DNA of 64,000 bases from Streptantibioticus cattleyicolor NRRL 8057 = DSM 46488 (GCF_000240165.1 NC_017586.1:3844001-3908000); one strand, 5' to 3'; positions 45,641 to 56,132 are shown, counted from the stretch's first letter. The notes: generated from the letters alone by a model not told the origin. Numbers and translations: made by a program.

Positions 45641-46495
45641 GTGAACGGGAACGACGAGGTGGGCCCCGGGCTGGTGCGGGTCCGGCTGGACCTGTCCTAC
45701 GACGGGACGGACTTCTCCGGGTGGGCCCGGCAACGGGAGCGGCGCACGGTCCAGGGCGAGCTGGAGTCGGCGATCACCACCGTGCTGCGGCTGCCGGAGC
45801 CGGTGGAGCTGACGGTGGCCGGGCGCACCGACGCCGGGGTGCACGCCCGCGGCCAGGTGGCCCACGTCGACCTGCCCGAGGAGGTCTGGGAGCGGGAGGG
45901 GGGCCGGCTGCTGCGGCGGCTGGCCGGACGGCTGCCGTGGGACGTGCGGGTGTGGCGGGTCGGTGTCGCGCCGCCCGGGTTCAACGCCCGTTTCTCGGCG
46001 ATCTGGCGCCGGTACGCCTACCGGGTGGCCGACCACCCCGGCGGCGTCGACCCGCTGCTGCGCGGCCATGTGCTCTGGCACGACCGCCCGGTGGACGTGG
46101 ACCTGATGAACGAGGCGGCCCGGCTGCTGACGGGGGAGCACGACTTCGCCGCGTACTGCAAGAAGCGGGAGGGCGCCACCACCATCCGTACCCTGCTGGA
46201 GCTGTCCTGGGAGCGGGACGCGCAGGGGGTGGCGGTGGCCACGGTGCGGGCCGACGCGTTCTGCCACAACATGGTGCGCGCGCTGGTGGGGGCGCTGCTG
46301 CTGGTGGGTGACGGGCACCGGCCGGTGGGCTTCCCGGGCGAGGTGCTGGCGGGCCGGGTGCGCCACTCGGCGGTCAACGTGGTGCGTCCGCACGGGCTGA
46401 CCCTGGAGGAGGTCGGCTACCCGGCCGACGAGTTGCTCGCGGCGCGGGCGGCCGAGGCCCGCAACATGCGGACGCTGCCGGGCTGCCGGCCCTGA
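45641..46495 (+). CDS. truA: tRNA pseudouridine(38-40) synthase
   Basis: A 284-aa enzyme that isomerises U38-U40 in the tRNA anticodon arm. The catalytic Asp is in [27 protein letters not shown] and [11 protein letters not shown] are typical. GTG start; homology begins about ten residues in. It converges with the next gene across 19 bp. Confidence 0.97.
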   Translation: MNGNDEVGPGLVRVRLDLSYDGTDFSGWARQRERRTVQGELESAITTVLRLPEPVELTVAGRTDAGVHARGQVAHVDLPEEVWEREGGRLLRRLAGRLPWDVRVWRVGVAPPGFNARFSAIWRRYAYRVADHPGGVDPLLRGHVLWHDRPVDVDLMNEAARLLTGEHDFAAYCKKREGATTIRTLLELSWERDAQGVAVATVRADAFCHNMVRALVGALLLVGDGHRPVGFPGEVLAGRVRHSAVNVVRPHGLTLEEVGYPADELLAARAAEARNMRTLPGCRP

Positions 46496-46514
46496 CCCTC
46501 AGCCCTTTGGCCGG

Positions 46515-47615
46515 TCAGCCCGCCGGGGCGGTGGCCGCCTGGTCCCGGCCGCGCTGCACGATGCGGTTGAAGGCGAAGGCGGCGACGTCGGCGGCGGCGC
46601 CCTTGGTCTGCGGGTCGTCGGCGGTGACCGGGTGGCCGTCGGTGAGGCCGGCGATGGTGAAGTAGGCGTAGCGGCCGACCGCGTTGGCGGTGGTCTGGCA
46701 GGCGGTGGCGTGGCAGAACGCCGGGGTGCCGCCGCCGGCCAGCGGCTGGACGTACCCCTGGTAGTCGTTCTTGGCCCGGTCGGCGGCGGCGCCGCTGTCG
46801 AAGACGGCGACGCCGACGGTGACGGCGACCCCGTCGCGGGTGTAGGTGGCGCGCAGCAGCTCGCGGCAGCCGTTGTGGGCGAGGACGTCGCCGAGGCCGC
46901 CGGAGGTCAGCGTGTAGCAGGTGTCGGTGGCGTCGGTGGCGGTGCGGGTGTAGGCGCGGCCCTTGAAGTCCAGCCGGGCGCCGGCGAAGAGGCCGTCCGG
47001 GGTGAGCGGCGCGGTGTCCTTCTTGGCGCTGGAGATGATGGTCAGCGGGTTGGGCGGGGGCGGCGGGGTGACGTCGGAGAAGGACGGGGTGGGCTGCGCC
47101 GGCGTGGTGGGCCGGGCGAGCGTGGGGCCGGGGGCCGGGCGCTTGTGGCCGGTGACGATCACGGCGGTGGCGACGACGGCCCCGATCACCACGGCGGCCA
47201 GCGCCCCGCCGCCGTACAGCAGCACCTTGCGCCTGCGGTCGCCGGCCTCGGCGCGCTCGGCCAGCGCCGACCAGTCGGGCTCGCCGGGGTGGGTGGGGCC
47301 GACGTCGGCGAGCGGGGTGGCCGGCGGCGTCCAGGCGGGCGCGCTCCGGCCCTGCTCCGGCGTGCCGGGGTGGGCCTCGGGCGGATATCCGTAACCCGTC
47401 CGGGGGGTCTGCGGGTAGCCGGGTTGCGCGGGCTGCTGGGGCTGTGGATAACCGTACCCGGGCTGCTGCGGCTGCGGCTGCGGATAGCCGTAGCCGGGGG
47501 GCGGGGTGGCCGCGCGGAACGGCAGCGTGGGCTGGCCGGGCTTGGGCACGGGCTGCTGCTCGCCGCCCTGCTCGGGGCCCGGTGGCTGCTGGGGCTGCTG
47601 GCGACCGTCCGTCAT
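46515..47615 (-). CDS. Membrane-anchored protein with a Pro/Gln/Tyr-rich cytoplasmic region
   Basis: A 366-aa protein. Residues 1-130 are low complexity with repeats of the type QPGYGYPQPQ. One transmembrane helix (LLYGGGALAAVVIGAVVATAVIVTG, about residues 148-172) follows a basic DRRRK, then an external domain with four or more Cys (CYTLTSGG, HNGCREL, FCHATACQT), which could form disulfides. Topology is N-in, C-out. No catalytic motif was seen. ATG 47615 is chosen because a -10-like TAGTAT ends 7 nt upstream; ATG 47624 overlaps that hexamer. A conserved but uncharacterised actinomycete protein seems likely. Confidence 0.88.
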   Translation of the reverse strand: MTDGRQQPQQPPGPEQGGEQQPVPKPGQPTLPFRAATPPPGYGYPQPQPQQPGYGYPQPQQPAQPGYPQTPRTGYGYPPEAHPGTPEQGRSAPAWTPPATPLADVGPTHPGEPDWSALAERAEAGDRRRKVLLYGGGALAAVVIGAVVATAVIVTGHKRPAPGPTLARPTTPAQPTPSFSDVTPPPPPNPLTIISSAKKDTAPLTPDGLFAGARLDFKGRAYTRTATDATDTCYTLTSGGLGDVLAHNGCRELLRATYTRDGVAVTVGVAVFDSGAAADRAKNDYQGYVQPLAGGGTPAFCHATACQTTANAVGRYAYFTIAGLTDGHPVTADDPQTKGAAADVAAFAFNRIVQRGRDQAATAPAG

Positions 47616-47622
47616 GGCGCGC

Positions 47623-47628
47623 ATACTA
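47623..47628 (-). promoter_or_regulatory. -10 element of a probable leaderless gene
   Basis: TAGTAT on the minus strand ends 7 nt before the ATG at 47615. There is no purine-rich ribosome binding site, so transcription would begin at the start codon. Confidence 0.45.
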
Positions 47629-47704
47629 TCGGCCCGGCCGACACCGGCCGAGGCCTGTGGAAAACCGGTTTCGGCGCACCGCGCGGCCAGGTGACAATCC
47701 GGCC

Positions 47705-49324
47705 ATGGGACATGTGGAAGCGGCACACCTGGAGTACTACCTGCCGGACGGCCGGGTGCTGCTCGGCGATGTCTCCTTCCGGGTCGGGGAGGGCGCCACG
47801 GCCGCCCTGGTCGGGGCGAACGGGGCGGGCAAGACGACGCTGCTGAGGCTGATCGCGGGGGAGCTGGCGCCGGACGGGGGGACGGTCACGGTCAGCGGCG
47901 GGCTCGGCGTGATGCCGCAGTTCATCGGCTCGGTGCGGGACGACCGTACGGTGCGCGACCTGCTGGTGTCGGTGGCCCGGCCGCGGATCCGGCAGGCCGC
48001 CGGGGCGGTCGACGCGGCCGAGCTGGCGATCATGGCGCAGGACGACGAGCCCGCCCAGCTCGCCTACGCCCAGGCCCTCAGCGACTGGGCCGAGGCCGGG
48101 GGCTACGAGGCCGAGACGGTGTGGGACATGTGCACCACCGCCGCGCTCGGCGTGCCCTACGAGCGGGCCCAGTGGCGTGAGGTACGCACCCTGTCCGGCG
48201 GCGAGCAGAAGCGCCTGGTGCTGGAGGCGCTGCTGCGCGGCCCGGACGAGGTGCTGCTGCTGGACGAGCCCGACAACTACCTGGACGTGCCCGGCAAGCG
48301 GTGGCTGGAGGAGGCGCTGCGGCTGAGCCGTAAGACGGTGCTCTTCGTCAGCCACGACCGGGAGCTGCTGGCCCGCGCGGCGGACCGGATCATCAGCGTG
48401 GAGCCGGGCGCGGACGGCGCCGACGTGTGGGTGCACGGCGGCGGCTTCGCCACGTACCACGAGGCGCGGCGGGAGCGGTTCGCCCGCTTCGAGGAGCTGC
48501 GCCGCCGCTGGGACGACAAGCACGCCCAGCTCAAGCGGTTGGTGCTCACCTTGCGCCAACAGGCGGCGAACAGCGCGGACATGGCCTCGCGCTACCACGC
48601 GGCGCGCACCAGGCTGCGGAAGTTCGAGGAGGCCGGGGCGCCGCAGGAGCCGCCGCGGGAGCAGAAGATCACCATGCGGCTGAACGGCGGGCGCACCGCG
48701 CTGCGGGCGATCACCTGCGCCTCCCTGGAGCTGACCGGGCTGATGAAACCGTTCGACCTGGAGGTCTTCTTCGGCGAACGGGTGGCGGTGCTGGGCTCCA
48801 ACGGCTCGGGCAAGTCGCACTTCCTGCGGCTGCTGGCCGGGGAGGAGGTGGCCCACACCGGGCGGTGGCGGCTGGGTTCCCGGGTGGTCCCGGGCCACTT
48901 CGCCCAAACCCACGCTCACCCGGAACTCTTCGGCCGCACCCTGGTGGACATCCTGTGGGGCGAGCACGCGCTGGACCGGGGCAAGGCGATGTCCGCGCTG
49001 CGCCGTTACGAGTTGCAGGGCCAGGGCGACCAGCGCTTCGACCAGCTCTCCGGCGGCCAGCAGGCGCGGTTGCAGATCCTGCTGCTGGAGCTGGCCGGGG
49101 CGACCGCGCTGCTGCTCGACGAGCCCACCGACAACCTCGACCTGGTCAGCGCGGAGGCGTTGCAGACGGGGCTGGAGGCGTTCGAGGGCACCGTGCTGGC
49201 GGTCACCCACGACCGCTGGTTCGCCCGCTCCTTCGACCGCTTCCTCGTCTTCGGCCAGGACGGCCTGGTACGGGAGGTGCCGGAGCCGGTGTGGGACGAG
49301 CCGAGGGTCGACCGGACGCGCTGA
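47705..49324 (+). CDS. ABC-F family ATPase
   Basis: A 539-aa soluble protein with two ABC domains and no membrane segment. Domain 1: Walker A GANGAGKT, signature LSGGEQKRL, Walker B LLLDEPDNYLD. Domain 2: GSNGSGKS, LSGGQQARL, LLLDEPTDNLD. The charged linker (about residues 255-330) is the P-site tRNA-interaction motif region of ABC-F proteins, which act on the ribosome and in some cases protect it from antibiotics. A general translation factor is likelier than a resistance protein, because it lies among core genes. ATG 47705 starts where homology starts. Confidence 0.93.
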   Translation: MGHVEAAHLEYYLPDGRVLLGDVSFRVGEGATAALVGANGAGKTTLLRLIAGELAPDGGTVTVSGGLGVMPQFIGSVRDDRTVRDLLVSVARPRIRQAAGAVDAAELAIMAQDDEPAQLAYAQALSDWAEAGGYEAETVWDMCTTAALGVPYERAQWREVRTLSGGEQKRLVLEALLRGPDEVLLLDEPDNYLDVPGKRWLEEALRLSRKTVLFVSHDRELLARAADRIISVEPGADGADVWVHGGGFATYHEARRERFARFEELRRRWDDKHAQLKRLVLTLRQQAANSADMASRYHAARTRLRKFEEAGAPQEPPREQKITMRLNGGRTALRAITCASLELTGLMKPFDLEVFFGERVAVLGSNGSGKSHFLRLLAGEEVAHTGRWRLGSRVVPGHFAQTHAHPELFGRTLVDILWGEHALDRGKAMSALRRYELQGQGDQRFDQLSGGQQARLQILLLELAGATALLLDEPTDNLDLVSAEALQTGLEAFEGTVLAVTHDRWFARSFDRFLVFGQDGLVREVPEPVWDEPRVDRTR

Positions 49325-49397
49325 TCCGCGGCGGGCGGCGCGCGGCGTCCGGCGACCCGGCCCGTGTCGAAAGGCGGCGCTCGCCGTGGTTGGCCCT

Positions 49398-49403
49398 TAG
49401 CAT
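49398..49403 (+). promoter_or_regulatory. -10 element of a probable leaderless gene
   Basis: TAGCAT ends 6 nt before the GTG at 49410; no ribosome binding site is present. Confidence 0.4.
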
Positions 49404-49409
49404 CCACGT

Positions 49410-50696
49410 GTGAATTCGGGCAAATCTGACGATTCAGGAGTTACCGCTTGGCTTGTCCGGCGGGCCTCCTGGCCCGCGCAGGCGGCGGCCCTCGCGCTGG
49501 TCCTCGTCGCCGTCTTCGAGGTCTACCGCCGCAGCGGCCTGGACGGCATGGACAACCGGTTCGTGATCAGAGCGGCCCGCGCGCTGCTGGACGGCGGTTC
49601 GCCCTACGCCGACCGGCGCTTCCTCTACCTGCCCAGCAGTGTGCTGGCCGCGGTGCCCGAGGCGCTGCTGCCGCGCGGGGTGCTGCGCCCGCTGGTGCCC
49701 GCGGCCACCGCCGCCGCGGTGCTCACCGGCTGGTGGTGCGCGCTGCGGATCTTCGAGGTCTCGCCGCGCAGCAGGCTCGGGGTGCTGGTGGCCGGGGGGC
49801 TGGTCTACTTCGCCCCGTTCCGCAGCCTGGTGCTGCTGGGCAACTGGACGGCGTTCTCCGCGGCGGCGCTGCCGCTGGCGCTGCTGCTGGCGGTGCGCTC
49901 GCGGTGGACGGCGGCGGGCGCCGTGGTGGGCACCGCGATCGCGCTCAAGCCGATGCTGGTGCCGGTGACCCTGCTGTTCCTGATGGCCCGGCGGCCCCGG
50001 GCGCTGGCGCTGGCGGCCGGGGTGCCGGTGGTCTCCTCGCTGGCGGCGGCGCTGGTGATGCCCAACCCCACGTTCTTCTTCACCCGCACCCTGCCCTTCC
50101 TGCTGCACGGCCAGGACGCCTACGCCCGCCCCTTCGACGCCTCGCTGGTGGCGATCCTGCCGCGGCTGGGGGTGCCGCAGTCCGCCGCGCTGCTGGCCGC
50201 CGCCGCGGCGTCCGGCGCCGGGGTGTGGTGCGCCTGGCGGCGGTGGACGGGGGCGGGCGCCGGGCTGCCCGGCCTCCAGCCGTCGCCGGTCCCCGGCACC
50301 GCCCGGTGGACCGCCGGCGGCGGCCGGGGACACCTCACCGAGCGGCTGCGGCTGGCGGAGACCGCCACCATGCTGATGCTCAGCGCCTTCCTGGTCTCCC
50401 GGCCCTCATTCGAGCACTACTCGCTGGTGGTGCTGCCGCTGCTGCTGGCCTCGGTGGTGGTCCCCGGCTCGGTGGCGCGCACCCCGTGGTTCTGGCTCAC
50501 GCTGCTGCCGCAGGTGCCGGTGATCCAGTGGCCGCTGCTGCGCCCGGTGACCCGGCGGGCGTACAAGGACGCGCTGATGCTGTGCGGGCTGGCGGTGGTG
50601 CTGGCGTGGACGTGCGTGCGCGGACGCCGTGTGCTGGTGCCCGAACAGGGCGGTGCGGCCGACCCGCGTCCGGCCGGTTCCCGGGCCACGCTGTAG
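49410..50696 (+). CDS. Polytopic membrane protein, GT87-like (polyprenol-phosphate-sugar glycosyltransferase)
   Basis: A 428-aa protein with around nine or ten hydrophobic helices. It resembles the GT-C fold GT87 family by its layout: an early extracytoplasmic loop with acidic residues (GLDGMDNRFVIRAARALLDGGSPYADRRFLYLP), then paired helices and a KPMLVPV motif (IALKPMLVPVTLLFLMARR) typical of this family. It may transfer a sugar from a polyprenyl carrier outside the cell. The donor and acceptor are unknown. GTG start, apparently leaderless. Confidence 0.75.
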   Translation: MNSGKSDDSGVTAWLVRRASWPAQAAALALVLVAVFEVYRRSGLDGMDNRFVIRAARALLDGGSPYADRRFLYLPSSVLAAVPEALLPRGVLRPLVPAATAAAVLTGWWCALRIFEVSPRSRLGVLVAGGLVYFAPFRSLVLLGNWTAFSAAALPLALLLAVRSRWTAAGAVVGTAIALKPMLVPVTLLFLMARRPRALALAAGVPVVSSLAAALVMPNPTFFFTRTLPFLLHGQDAYARPFDASLVAILPRLGVPQSAALLAAAAASGAGVWCAWRRWTGAGAGLPGLQPSPVPGTARWTAGGGRGHLTERLRLAETATMLMLSAFLVSRPSFEHYSLVVLPLLLASVVVPGSVARTPWFWLTLLPQVPVIQWPLLRPVTRRAYKDALMLCGLAVVLAWTCVRGRRVLVPEQGGAADPRPAGSRATL

Positions 50697-50737
50697 GCTC
50701 GCGCGGCGGGACCGCGCGCCGGGCCGAAGGGGTGTTT

Positions 50738-50767
50738 TTGACCCGGCCGGTGGTGCCCGGGTATTCT
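50738..50767 (+). promoter_or_regulatory. Promoter of the rplM-rpsI operon
   Basis: TTGACC (50738-50743), 18-bp spacer, TATTCT (50762-50767): the best sigma-70-type promoter in the window. It implies a leader of about 205 nt before rplM. Confidence 0.75.
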
Positions 50768-50978
50768 GCGAGTTCGTTATGCGTATTGGCTTGCTCGATC
50801 TCACGTGAGAGGCCGCTACGCCGGTCCACCGGGCCGATGACCAGCGATCGTCCGCGGTTTGCGTCACCGTGGGGGGTCAAGGCTGTCGTGATCGTCTGGG
50901 TGGCCTTGTCAGGACCCGTCCCCTGAGCCCACCTGGGTGCGGGGCGACCCCACTACTGAAGAAGCAAAGGCTACGACC

Positions 50979-51425
50979 GTGCGTACGTACAGCCCCAAGC
51001 CCGGCGACGTCCAGCGCCAGTGGCACGTCATTGACGCGCAGGACGTCGTCCTCGGCCGTCTGGCCTCCCAGGCCGCGTCCCTCCTCCGGGGCAAGCACAA
51101 GCCGGTGTACGCGCCTCACGTCGACACCGGTGACTTCGTCATCATCATCAACGCCGACAAGGTGCACCTGTCCGGCAACAAGCGGACCCAGAAGATGGCC
51201 TACCGCCACTCCGGCTACCCGGGTGGTCTGCGGTCGGTCCGCTACGACGAGCTGCTGGAGAAGAACCCGGAGAAGGCCGTCGAGAAGGCGGTCAAGGGCA
51301 TGCTCCCGAAGAACACCCTGGGCCGTCAGATGCTCTCCAAGCTGAAGGTCTACGCCGGCGCCGAGCACCCGCACGGTGCCCAGCAGCCGGTTCCGTTCGA
51401 GATCACGCAGGTTTCGCAGGGCTAG
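50979..51425 (+). CDS. rplM: 50S ribosomal protein L13
   Basis: A 148-aa early-assembly protein ([32 protein letters not shown]). GTG 50979 fits homologues; the upstream frame has no homology. Cotranscribed with rpsI 41 bp downstream. Confidence 0.98.
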   Translation: MRTYSPKPGDVQRQWHVIDAQDVVLGRLASQAASLLRGKHKPVYAPHVDTGDFVIIINADKVHLSGNKRTQKMAYRHSGYPGGLRSVRYDELLEKNPEKAVEKAVKGMLPKNTLGRQMLSKLKVYAGAEHPHGAQQPVPFEITQVSQG

Positions 51426-51466
51426 TCCCGGCCACCAGCTACTAGAGAAAGCATCTGAGGAGAATC

Positions 51467-51982
51467 GTGGCTGAGACCACCGCTGAGGCCCCCCTCGCCG
51501 AGGGCGAGGAGCTGACCGAGTACACCACCGAGAGCACCGACATCCCCGAGGGCGAGTACACCTCGGAGTCGCTGGCCTCCCGCTTCGGCGAGCCGCAGCC
51601 GGCCGCCGGCACCGGCCGCCGCAAGGAGTCGGTCGCCCGCGTCCGGATCGTCCCGGGCACCGGCAAGTGGAAGATCAACGGGCGCACCCTTGAGGGCTAC
51701 TTCCCCAACAAGGTGCACCAGCAGGAAGTCAACGAGCCGTTCAAGATCCTTGAGCTCGAAGGCCGTTACGACGTCATCGCCCGCATCAGCGGCGGCGGCG
51801 TCTCCGGCCAGGCCGGCGCGCTGCGCCTCGGCGTGGCCCGTGCCCTCAACGAGGCCGACGTCGACAACAACCGTCCGGTCCTGAAGAAGGCCGGCTTCCT
51901 GACCCGTGACGCTCGCGAGATCGAGCGGAAGAAGGCGGGTCTGAAGAAGGCCCGTAAGGCGCCGCAGTACAGCAAGCGCTGA
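51467..51982 (+). CDS. rpsI: 30S ribosomal protein S9
   Basis: A 171-aa protein. A 40-residue acidic N-terminal extension typical of actinomycetes precedes the core ([24 protein letters not shown]), ending KAPQYSKR with the tail that contacts P-site tRNA. GTG start with GAGGAG upstream. Confidence 0.99.
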   Translation: MAETTAEAPLAEGEELTEYTTESTDIPEGEYTSESLASRFGEPQPAAGTGRRKESVARVRIVPGTGKWKINGRTLEGYFPNKVHQQEVNEPFKILELEGRYDVIARISGGGVSGQAGALRLGVARALNEADVDNNRPVLKKAGFLTRDAREIERKKAGLKKARKAPQYSKR

Positions 51983-52001
51983 TCCGCGCCCTGGCGAAAG
52001 G

Positions 52002-52030
52002 CCCCGGAGGCACTCTGTGCGCCTCCGGGG
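52002..52030 (+). terminator. Terminator after rpsI
   Basis: A 10-bp perfect stem (CCCCGGAGGC/GCCTCCGGGG, 9-nt loop) followed by TTTCTCGTT: a classical intrinsic terminator shape. Confidence 0.85.
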
Positions 52031-52105
52031 TTTCTCGTTACGGGGCAAGGCTCGAACGGGGGGCCAAGCGGGGGCCAGCTTTCTCGTCATCTCGGAGGAA
52101 CCACA

Positions 52106-53515
52106 GTGGGACGACTCTTCGGCACGGACGGAGTGCGCGGTGTCGCCAACGCCGACCTGACCGCCGAGCTCGCGCTCGGGCTGTCGGTGGCGGCGGCGCA
52201 TGTGCTGGCGGAAGAAGAGGAGTCCGGGCGAAGCCCGGTCGGCCAGGGGCGGTGGCCGGGCGACGGGCGGGCATTTGAGGGCCGTCGGCCGGTGGCCGTG
52301 GTCGGACGCGATCCCCGGGCGTCCGGAGAGTTCCTGGAGGCCGCCGTGGTGGCCGGACTGGCCAGCGCCGGCGTGGACGTGCTGCGGGTCGGCGTGCTGC
52401 CCACCCCGGCGGTGGCCTACCTGACCGGCGCGCTCGGCGCCGACCTCGGCGTGATGCTCTCCGCCAGCCACAACCCGATGCCCGACAACGGCATCAAGTT
52501 CTTCGCCCGCGGCGGCCACAAGCTCGCCGACGAGCTGGAGGACCGCATCGAGGAGACCTACCGCGGCCACGCCTCCGGCGAGCCGTGGGACCGCCCCACC
52601 GGCGTCGGCGTGGGCCGGGTCCGCGACTACGGCCAGGGGCTGGAGACCTACGTCGACCACCTGGTGGGCGCCCTGCCCAACCGGCTCGACGGGCTCAAGG
52701 TCGTCGTCGACGCCGCGCACGGCGCCGCCTCCCGGGTCTCCCCGGAGGCGTTCACCCGCGCCGGGGCCGAGGTGATCACCATCGGCGCCGATCCGGACGG
52801 CCTCAACATCAACGACCAGTGCGGCTCCACCCACCTGGCGGCGCTGCGGGCCGCCGTCGTCGAACACGGCGCCCACCTCGGCGTCGCCCACGACGGCGAC
52901 GCCGACCGCTGCCTGGCGGTGGACGCGACCGGCCGCGAGGTCGACGGCGACCACATCCTGGCCATCCTGGCGCTCGCCATGCGCGAGGCCGGCACGCTGC
53001 GGGAGAACACCGTGGTGGCCACCGTGATGTCCAACCTCGGCTTCAAGCTCGCCATGGAACGCGAGGGCATCGAGATGGTGCAGACCGCGGTCGGCGACCG
53101 GTACGTCCTGGAGTCGATGAAGGCCAAGGGGTACGCGCTCGGCGGCGAGCAGTCCGGCCACGTGATCATCCTCGACCACGCCACCACCGGCGACGGCACC
53201 CTCACCGGGCTGATGCTCGCCGCCCGGGTCGCCGCCACCGGACGCACCCTGGCCGAACTCGCCTCCGTCATGGAGCAGTTGCCGCAGGTGCTGGTGAACG
53301 TCCCGGACGTGGACAAGACCCGGGTCGGCGCCGAACCCGAGCTGACCCGCGCGGTCCAGGACGCCGAACGCGAACTCGGCACCACCGGACGGGTGTTGCT
53401 GCGCCCCTCCGGCACCGAGCCGCTGGTCCGCGTGATGGTCGAGGCCGCCGACATCGAACACGCCCGCGCGGTGGCCGGCCGCCTCGCGGACGTCGTCAAG
53501 TCGACCCTGGGCTGA
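52106..53515 (+). CDS. glmM: Phosphoglucosamine mutase
   Basis: A 469-aa enzyme converting GlcN-6-P to GlcN-1-P for UDP-GlcNAc and cell-wall synthesis. Phosphoserine is in SASHN (about Ser121), the metal loop is DGDADR, the sugar loop GEQSGH and the phosphate loop [10 protein letters not shown]. Residues 37-60 are a low-complexity insert in domain 1, about 17 residues longer than I recall for streptomycete homologues. GTG start with GGAGG upstream. Confidence 0.97.
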   Translation: MGRLFGTDGVRGVANADLTAELALGLSVAAAHVLAEEEESGRSPVGQGRWPGDGRAFEGRRPVAVVGRDPRASGEFLEAAVVAGLASAGVDVLRVGVLPTPAVAYLTGALGADLGVMLSASHNPMPDNGIKFFARGGHKLADELEDRIEETYRGHASGEPWDRPTGVGVGRVRDYGQGLETYVDHLVGALPNRLDGLKVVVDAAHGAASRVSPEAFTRAGAEVITIGADPDGLNINDQCGSTHLAALRAAVVEHGAHLGVAHDGDADRCLAVDATGREVDGDHILAILALAMREAGTLRENTVVATVMSNLGFKLAMEREGIEMVQTAVGDRYVLESMKAKGYALGGEQSGHVIILDHATTGDGTLTGLMLAARVAATGRTLAELASVMEQLPQVLVNVPDVDKTRVGAEPELTRAVQDAERELGTTGRVLLRPSGTEPLVRVMVEAADIEHARAVAGRLADVVKSTLG

Positions 53516-53528
53516 ACGGGGCCGTGAC

Positions 53529-53552
53529 GAGGGCGCCTTGGCGGGCGCCCTC
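53529..53552. terminator. Hairpin between convergent glmM and coaA
   Basis: A 9-bp perfect stem (GAGGGCGCC/GGCGCCCTC, 6-nt loop) in the 43-bp gap; usable by both strands. Confidence 0.7.
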
Positions 53553-53558
53553 CCTCGT

Positions 53559-54551
53559 TCACAGCTTGCGCAGGGAGAGCCGCTGCACCTTGTGGTCCGG
53601 CCCCTTGCGCAGCACCAGGGTGGCCCGGCCGCGGGTGGGGGCCACGTTCTGCTCCAGGTTGGGGCGGTTGATGGTCCGCCAGAGCATCCGGGCGTACTCC
53701 AGCGCCTCCGCCTCCGGCACCTGGGTGTACTTGCGGAAGTACGAGTCGGGGTTCTGGAACGCGGTCTGCCGCAGCATGCCGAACCGGCCCAGGTACCAGC
53801 GCTCGATGTCCTCGGTACGGGCGTCGACGTAGACGCTGAAGTCGAAGTAGTCGGCCAGGCCCACCCGGGTCAGGCCGTCCTTGCCGGGCAGCGCCGGCTG
53901 GAGGACGTTGAGGCCCTCCACGATCAGGATGTCGGGACGGCGCACCGCCAGCCGCTCGCCCGGCACGATGTCGTAGATCAGGTGGGAGTAGACCGGCGCG
54001 GTCACCTCGTCCTTGCCCGCCTTGACGTCGGCGACGAACCGGGTCAGCGCCCGGCGGTCGTAGGACTCCGGGAAACCCTTGCGGGACATCAGACCGCGCC
54101 GCTGCAACTCGACGTTGGGCAGCAGGAACCCGTCGGTGGTCACCAGCTCCACCCGGGGATGCTCCGGCCAGCGGGCCAGCAGCGCCTTGAGGATGCGCGC
54201 GGTGGTCGACTTGCCCACCGCCACGCTGCCGGCCACCCCGATCACGAACGGGGTGCCGCTCTGCGCGCCGTGCCCGGTACGGGCGTCACCGAGGAAGGTG
54301 TTGAGCGCCCCGCGCAGCCTCGTGGTGGCCCCCACGTAGAGGTTGAGCAGCCGGGAGAGCGGCAGATAGACGTCGCGGACCTCGTCGAGGTCGACCACGT
54401 CGCCGAGGCCGCGCAGCCGCTCGACCTCCTCGGCGGTCAGCGGCAGTGGGGTACGTTCCCGCAGCGCGCTCCACTCGGCCCTGGTCAGGTCGAGATAGGG
54501 GCTCGCGTCGCGGCGGCGGTCGCTCGTCGTGGTCGAAGACACGCGGTCCAT
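53559..54551 (-). CDS. coaA: Pantothenate kinase, type I
   Basis: A 330-aa enzyme that phosphorylates pantothenate, the first step of CoA synthesis. P-loop [30 protein letters not shown] and [12 protein letters not shown] are typical. It lies 23 bp after nnr on the same strand, so it may be in one transcript with it. Confidence 0.98.
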   Translation of the reverse strand: MDRVSSTTTSDRRRDASPYLDLTRAEWSALRERTPLPLTAEEVERLRGLGDVVDLDEVRDVYLPLSRLLNLYVGATTRLRGALNTFLGDARTGHGAQSGTPFVIGVAGSVAVGKSTTARILKALLARWPEHPRVELVTTDGFLLPNVELQRRGLMSRKGFPESYDRRALTRFVADVKAGKDEVTAPVYSHLIYDIVPGERLAVRRPDILIVEGLNVLQPALPGKDGLTRVGLADYFDFSVYVDARTEDIERWYLGRFGMLRQTAFQNPDSYFRKYTQVPEAEALEYARMLWRTINRPNLEQNVAPTRGRATLVLRKGPDHKVQRLSLRKL

Positions 54552-54574
54552 TGTGCGACCGCGTTACACGGCGT

Positions 54575-56026
54575 TCACGCCCGGGGGTGCACCGAGTGCC
54601 ACACGTATGGCACCCGGTCCGCGATCTCATGGGCGCCGAACGGGTGCCGGGTGTGCCGGGCGGCCAGACCGTGCAGGTAGGCGCCGACCGAGCCGGCGTC
54701 CCGGGCGGAGAGCCCGGCGGCCAGCAGCGACCCGGTGAGCCCGGACAGGACGTCGCCGCTGCCCGCGGTGGCCAGCCACGCCGTCCCGGTCGGGTTGACC
54801 CGCGCCGGCGCCCCCTCCTCGGCCACCAGCGTGGTGGACCCCTTGAGCAGCACGGTCGCCCGGTACGCCGCGGCCAGCCGCCGTACGTGGCTCAGGCGGG
54901 CCCGTTCGACCTCCTCGCGGGCCACGTCCAGCAGCGCCGCCGCCTCGCCCGCGTGCGGGGTGAGCAGGGTCGGCGCCCGGCGGGCCCGCACCCGCTCCCG
55001 GTCGGCCAGGCGCAGGGCGTCGGCGTCGATCAGCACCGGGACGTCGCAGGCGAGCACCTCGTCCACGGACTGCCGGGCCAGGTGGTCGTCGCCGAGGCCG
55101 GGTCCGATCACCCACGCCTGCACCCGGCCGGCCTTGGCGGGCGGACCCGCCGACACCAGCGTCTCCGGGTAGCGCCCGATCACCGCGTCCCCGGCCGGGC
55201 CGACGTACCGCACCGCCCCCGCCCCGCCGCGCAGCGCGCCCCCGACCGCCAGCACCGCGGCGCCCGGGTAACGCTGCGAGCCGGCCACGACGCCGACCAC
55301 CCCGCGGCGGTACTTGTCGCTCTCCCCGCGGGGCACCGGCAGCAGCCGCGCCACGTCCTCGTGCTGCAACGCCTCCAGCTCCGGCTCCGGCAGATACGGC
55401 CCCAGCCCGATGTCGACCAGGCGCAGCGCGCCGGCGTACTCGGCGGCGGGGTCGACGAGCAGCCCCGGCTTGTAGGTGCCGAAGGTGACGGTGGCGTCGG
55501 CGCGGAACGCCTCGCCGGGGGTCTCGCCGGTGTCGGCGTCGACGCCGCTGGGGAGGTCGACGGCGACGACCACGGCACCGGACGCGCTCGCCGCGCGGGC
55601 CGCGTGGGCCAACTCCGCGGCGCGGGGCCGCAGTCCGCCCTTGCCGCCGATGCCGGTGATCCCGTCGAGGACGAGGTCGGCGCGGGCGAGCGCCGCCGGC
55701 GCGTGATCCGGGCCGGTGATCCGGCCGCCGGCGCGGCGCAACGCGGCGAGGCCGTCGGGGTGGGCCCGGTCGGGGTCGAGGGTCACCGCGGTGACCCCGG
55801 CGCCCCGCCCGGCCAGCCGGGCGCCGGCGTACAGCGCGTCCCCGCCGTTGTCCCCGCTGCCGGCCAGCACCACGACCCGCCTGCCGTACACCCCGCCGTC
55901 CAGCACCCCCCCACACGCCGCGGCCAGCCCCGCCGCGGCCCGCCGCATCAGGGTGCCGGGCGGAAGAGTGGCCATGAGGGCGGCCTCGGCGGAGCGAACG
56001 CTGTCGACGGCGTGAGCGTGACGCAT
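54575..56026 (-). CDS. nnr: Bifunctional NAD(P)H-hydrate epimerase/dehydratase
   Basis: A 483-aa repair enzyme for hydrated NAD(P)H. The N-terminal YjeF epimerase domain has VVLAGSGDNGGDALYAGARL and FGTYKPGLL; the C-terminal YjeF kinase-like dehydratase has GPGLGDD, LTPHAGE, LKGSTTLV and TAGSGDVLSGL. GGAAGGA lies 5 nt before the ATG. In many actinomycetes it follows acpS directly; here 800 bp of repeat-rich non-coding DNA intervene. Confidence 0.97.
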   Translation of the reverse strand: MRHAHAVDSVRSAEAALMATLPPGTLMRRAAAGLAAACGGVLDGGVYGRRVVVLAGSGDNGGDALYAGARLAGRGAGVTAVTLDPDRAHPDGLAALRRAGGRITGPDHAPAALARADLVLDGITGIGGKGGLRPRAAELAHAARAASASGAVVVAVDLPSGVDADTGETPGEAFRADATVTFGTYKPGLLVDPAAEYAGALRLVDIGLGPYLPEPELEALQHEDVARLLPVPRGESDKYRRGVVGVVAGSQRYPGAAVLAVGGALRGGAGAVRYVGPAGDAVIGRYPETLVSAGPPAKAGRVQAWVIGPGLGDDHLARQSVDEVLACDVPVLIDADALRLADRERVRARRAPTLLTPHAGEAAALLDVAREEVERARLSHVRRLAAAYRATVLLKGSTTLVAEEGAPARVNPTGTAWLATAGSGDVLSGLTGSLLAAGLSARDAGSVGAYLHGLAARHTRHPFGAHEIADRVPYVWHSVHPRA

Positions 56027-56132
56027 GTGTTTCCTTCCGGGGGCGTTGAGGTCGTTCCCGGTCCGTAGTCTTCCCCCCGATCCCGCTCCGCTCGCCCCGA
56101 CGCCGGCCCCGCACTCCTCGGGGTGCCCCCGG

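Noticed and set aside
47705-49324. ABC-F as a dedicated self-resistance gene of the polyketide cluster
   Set aside because: It lies 20 kb away among housekeeping genes and an ABC-F in this setting is probably a core translation factor.
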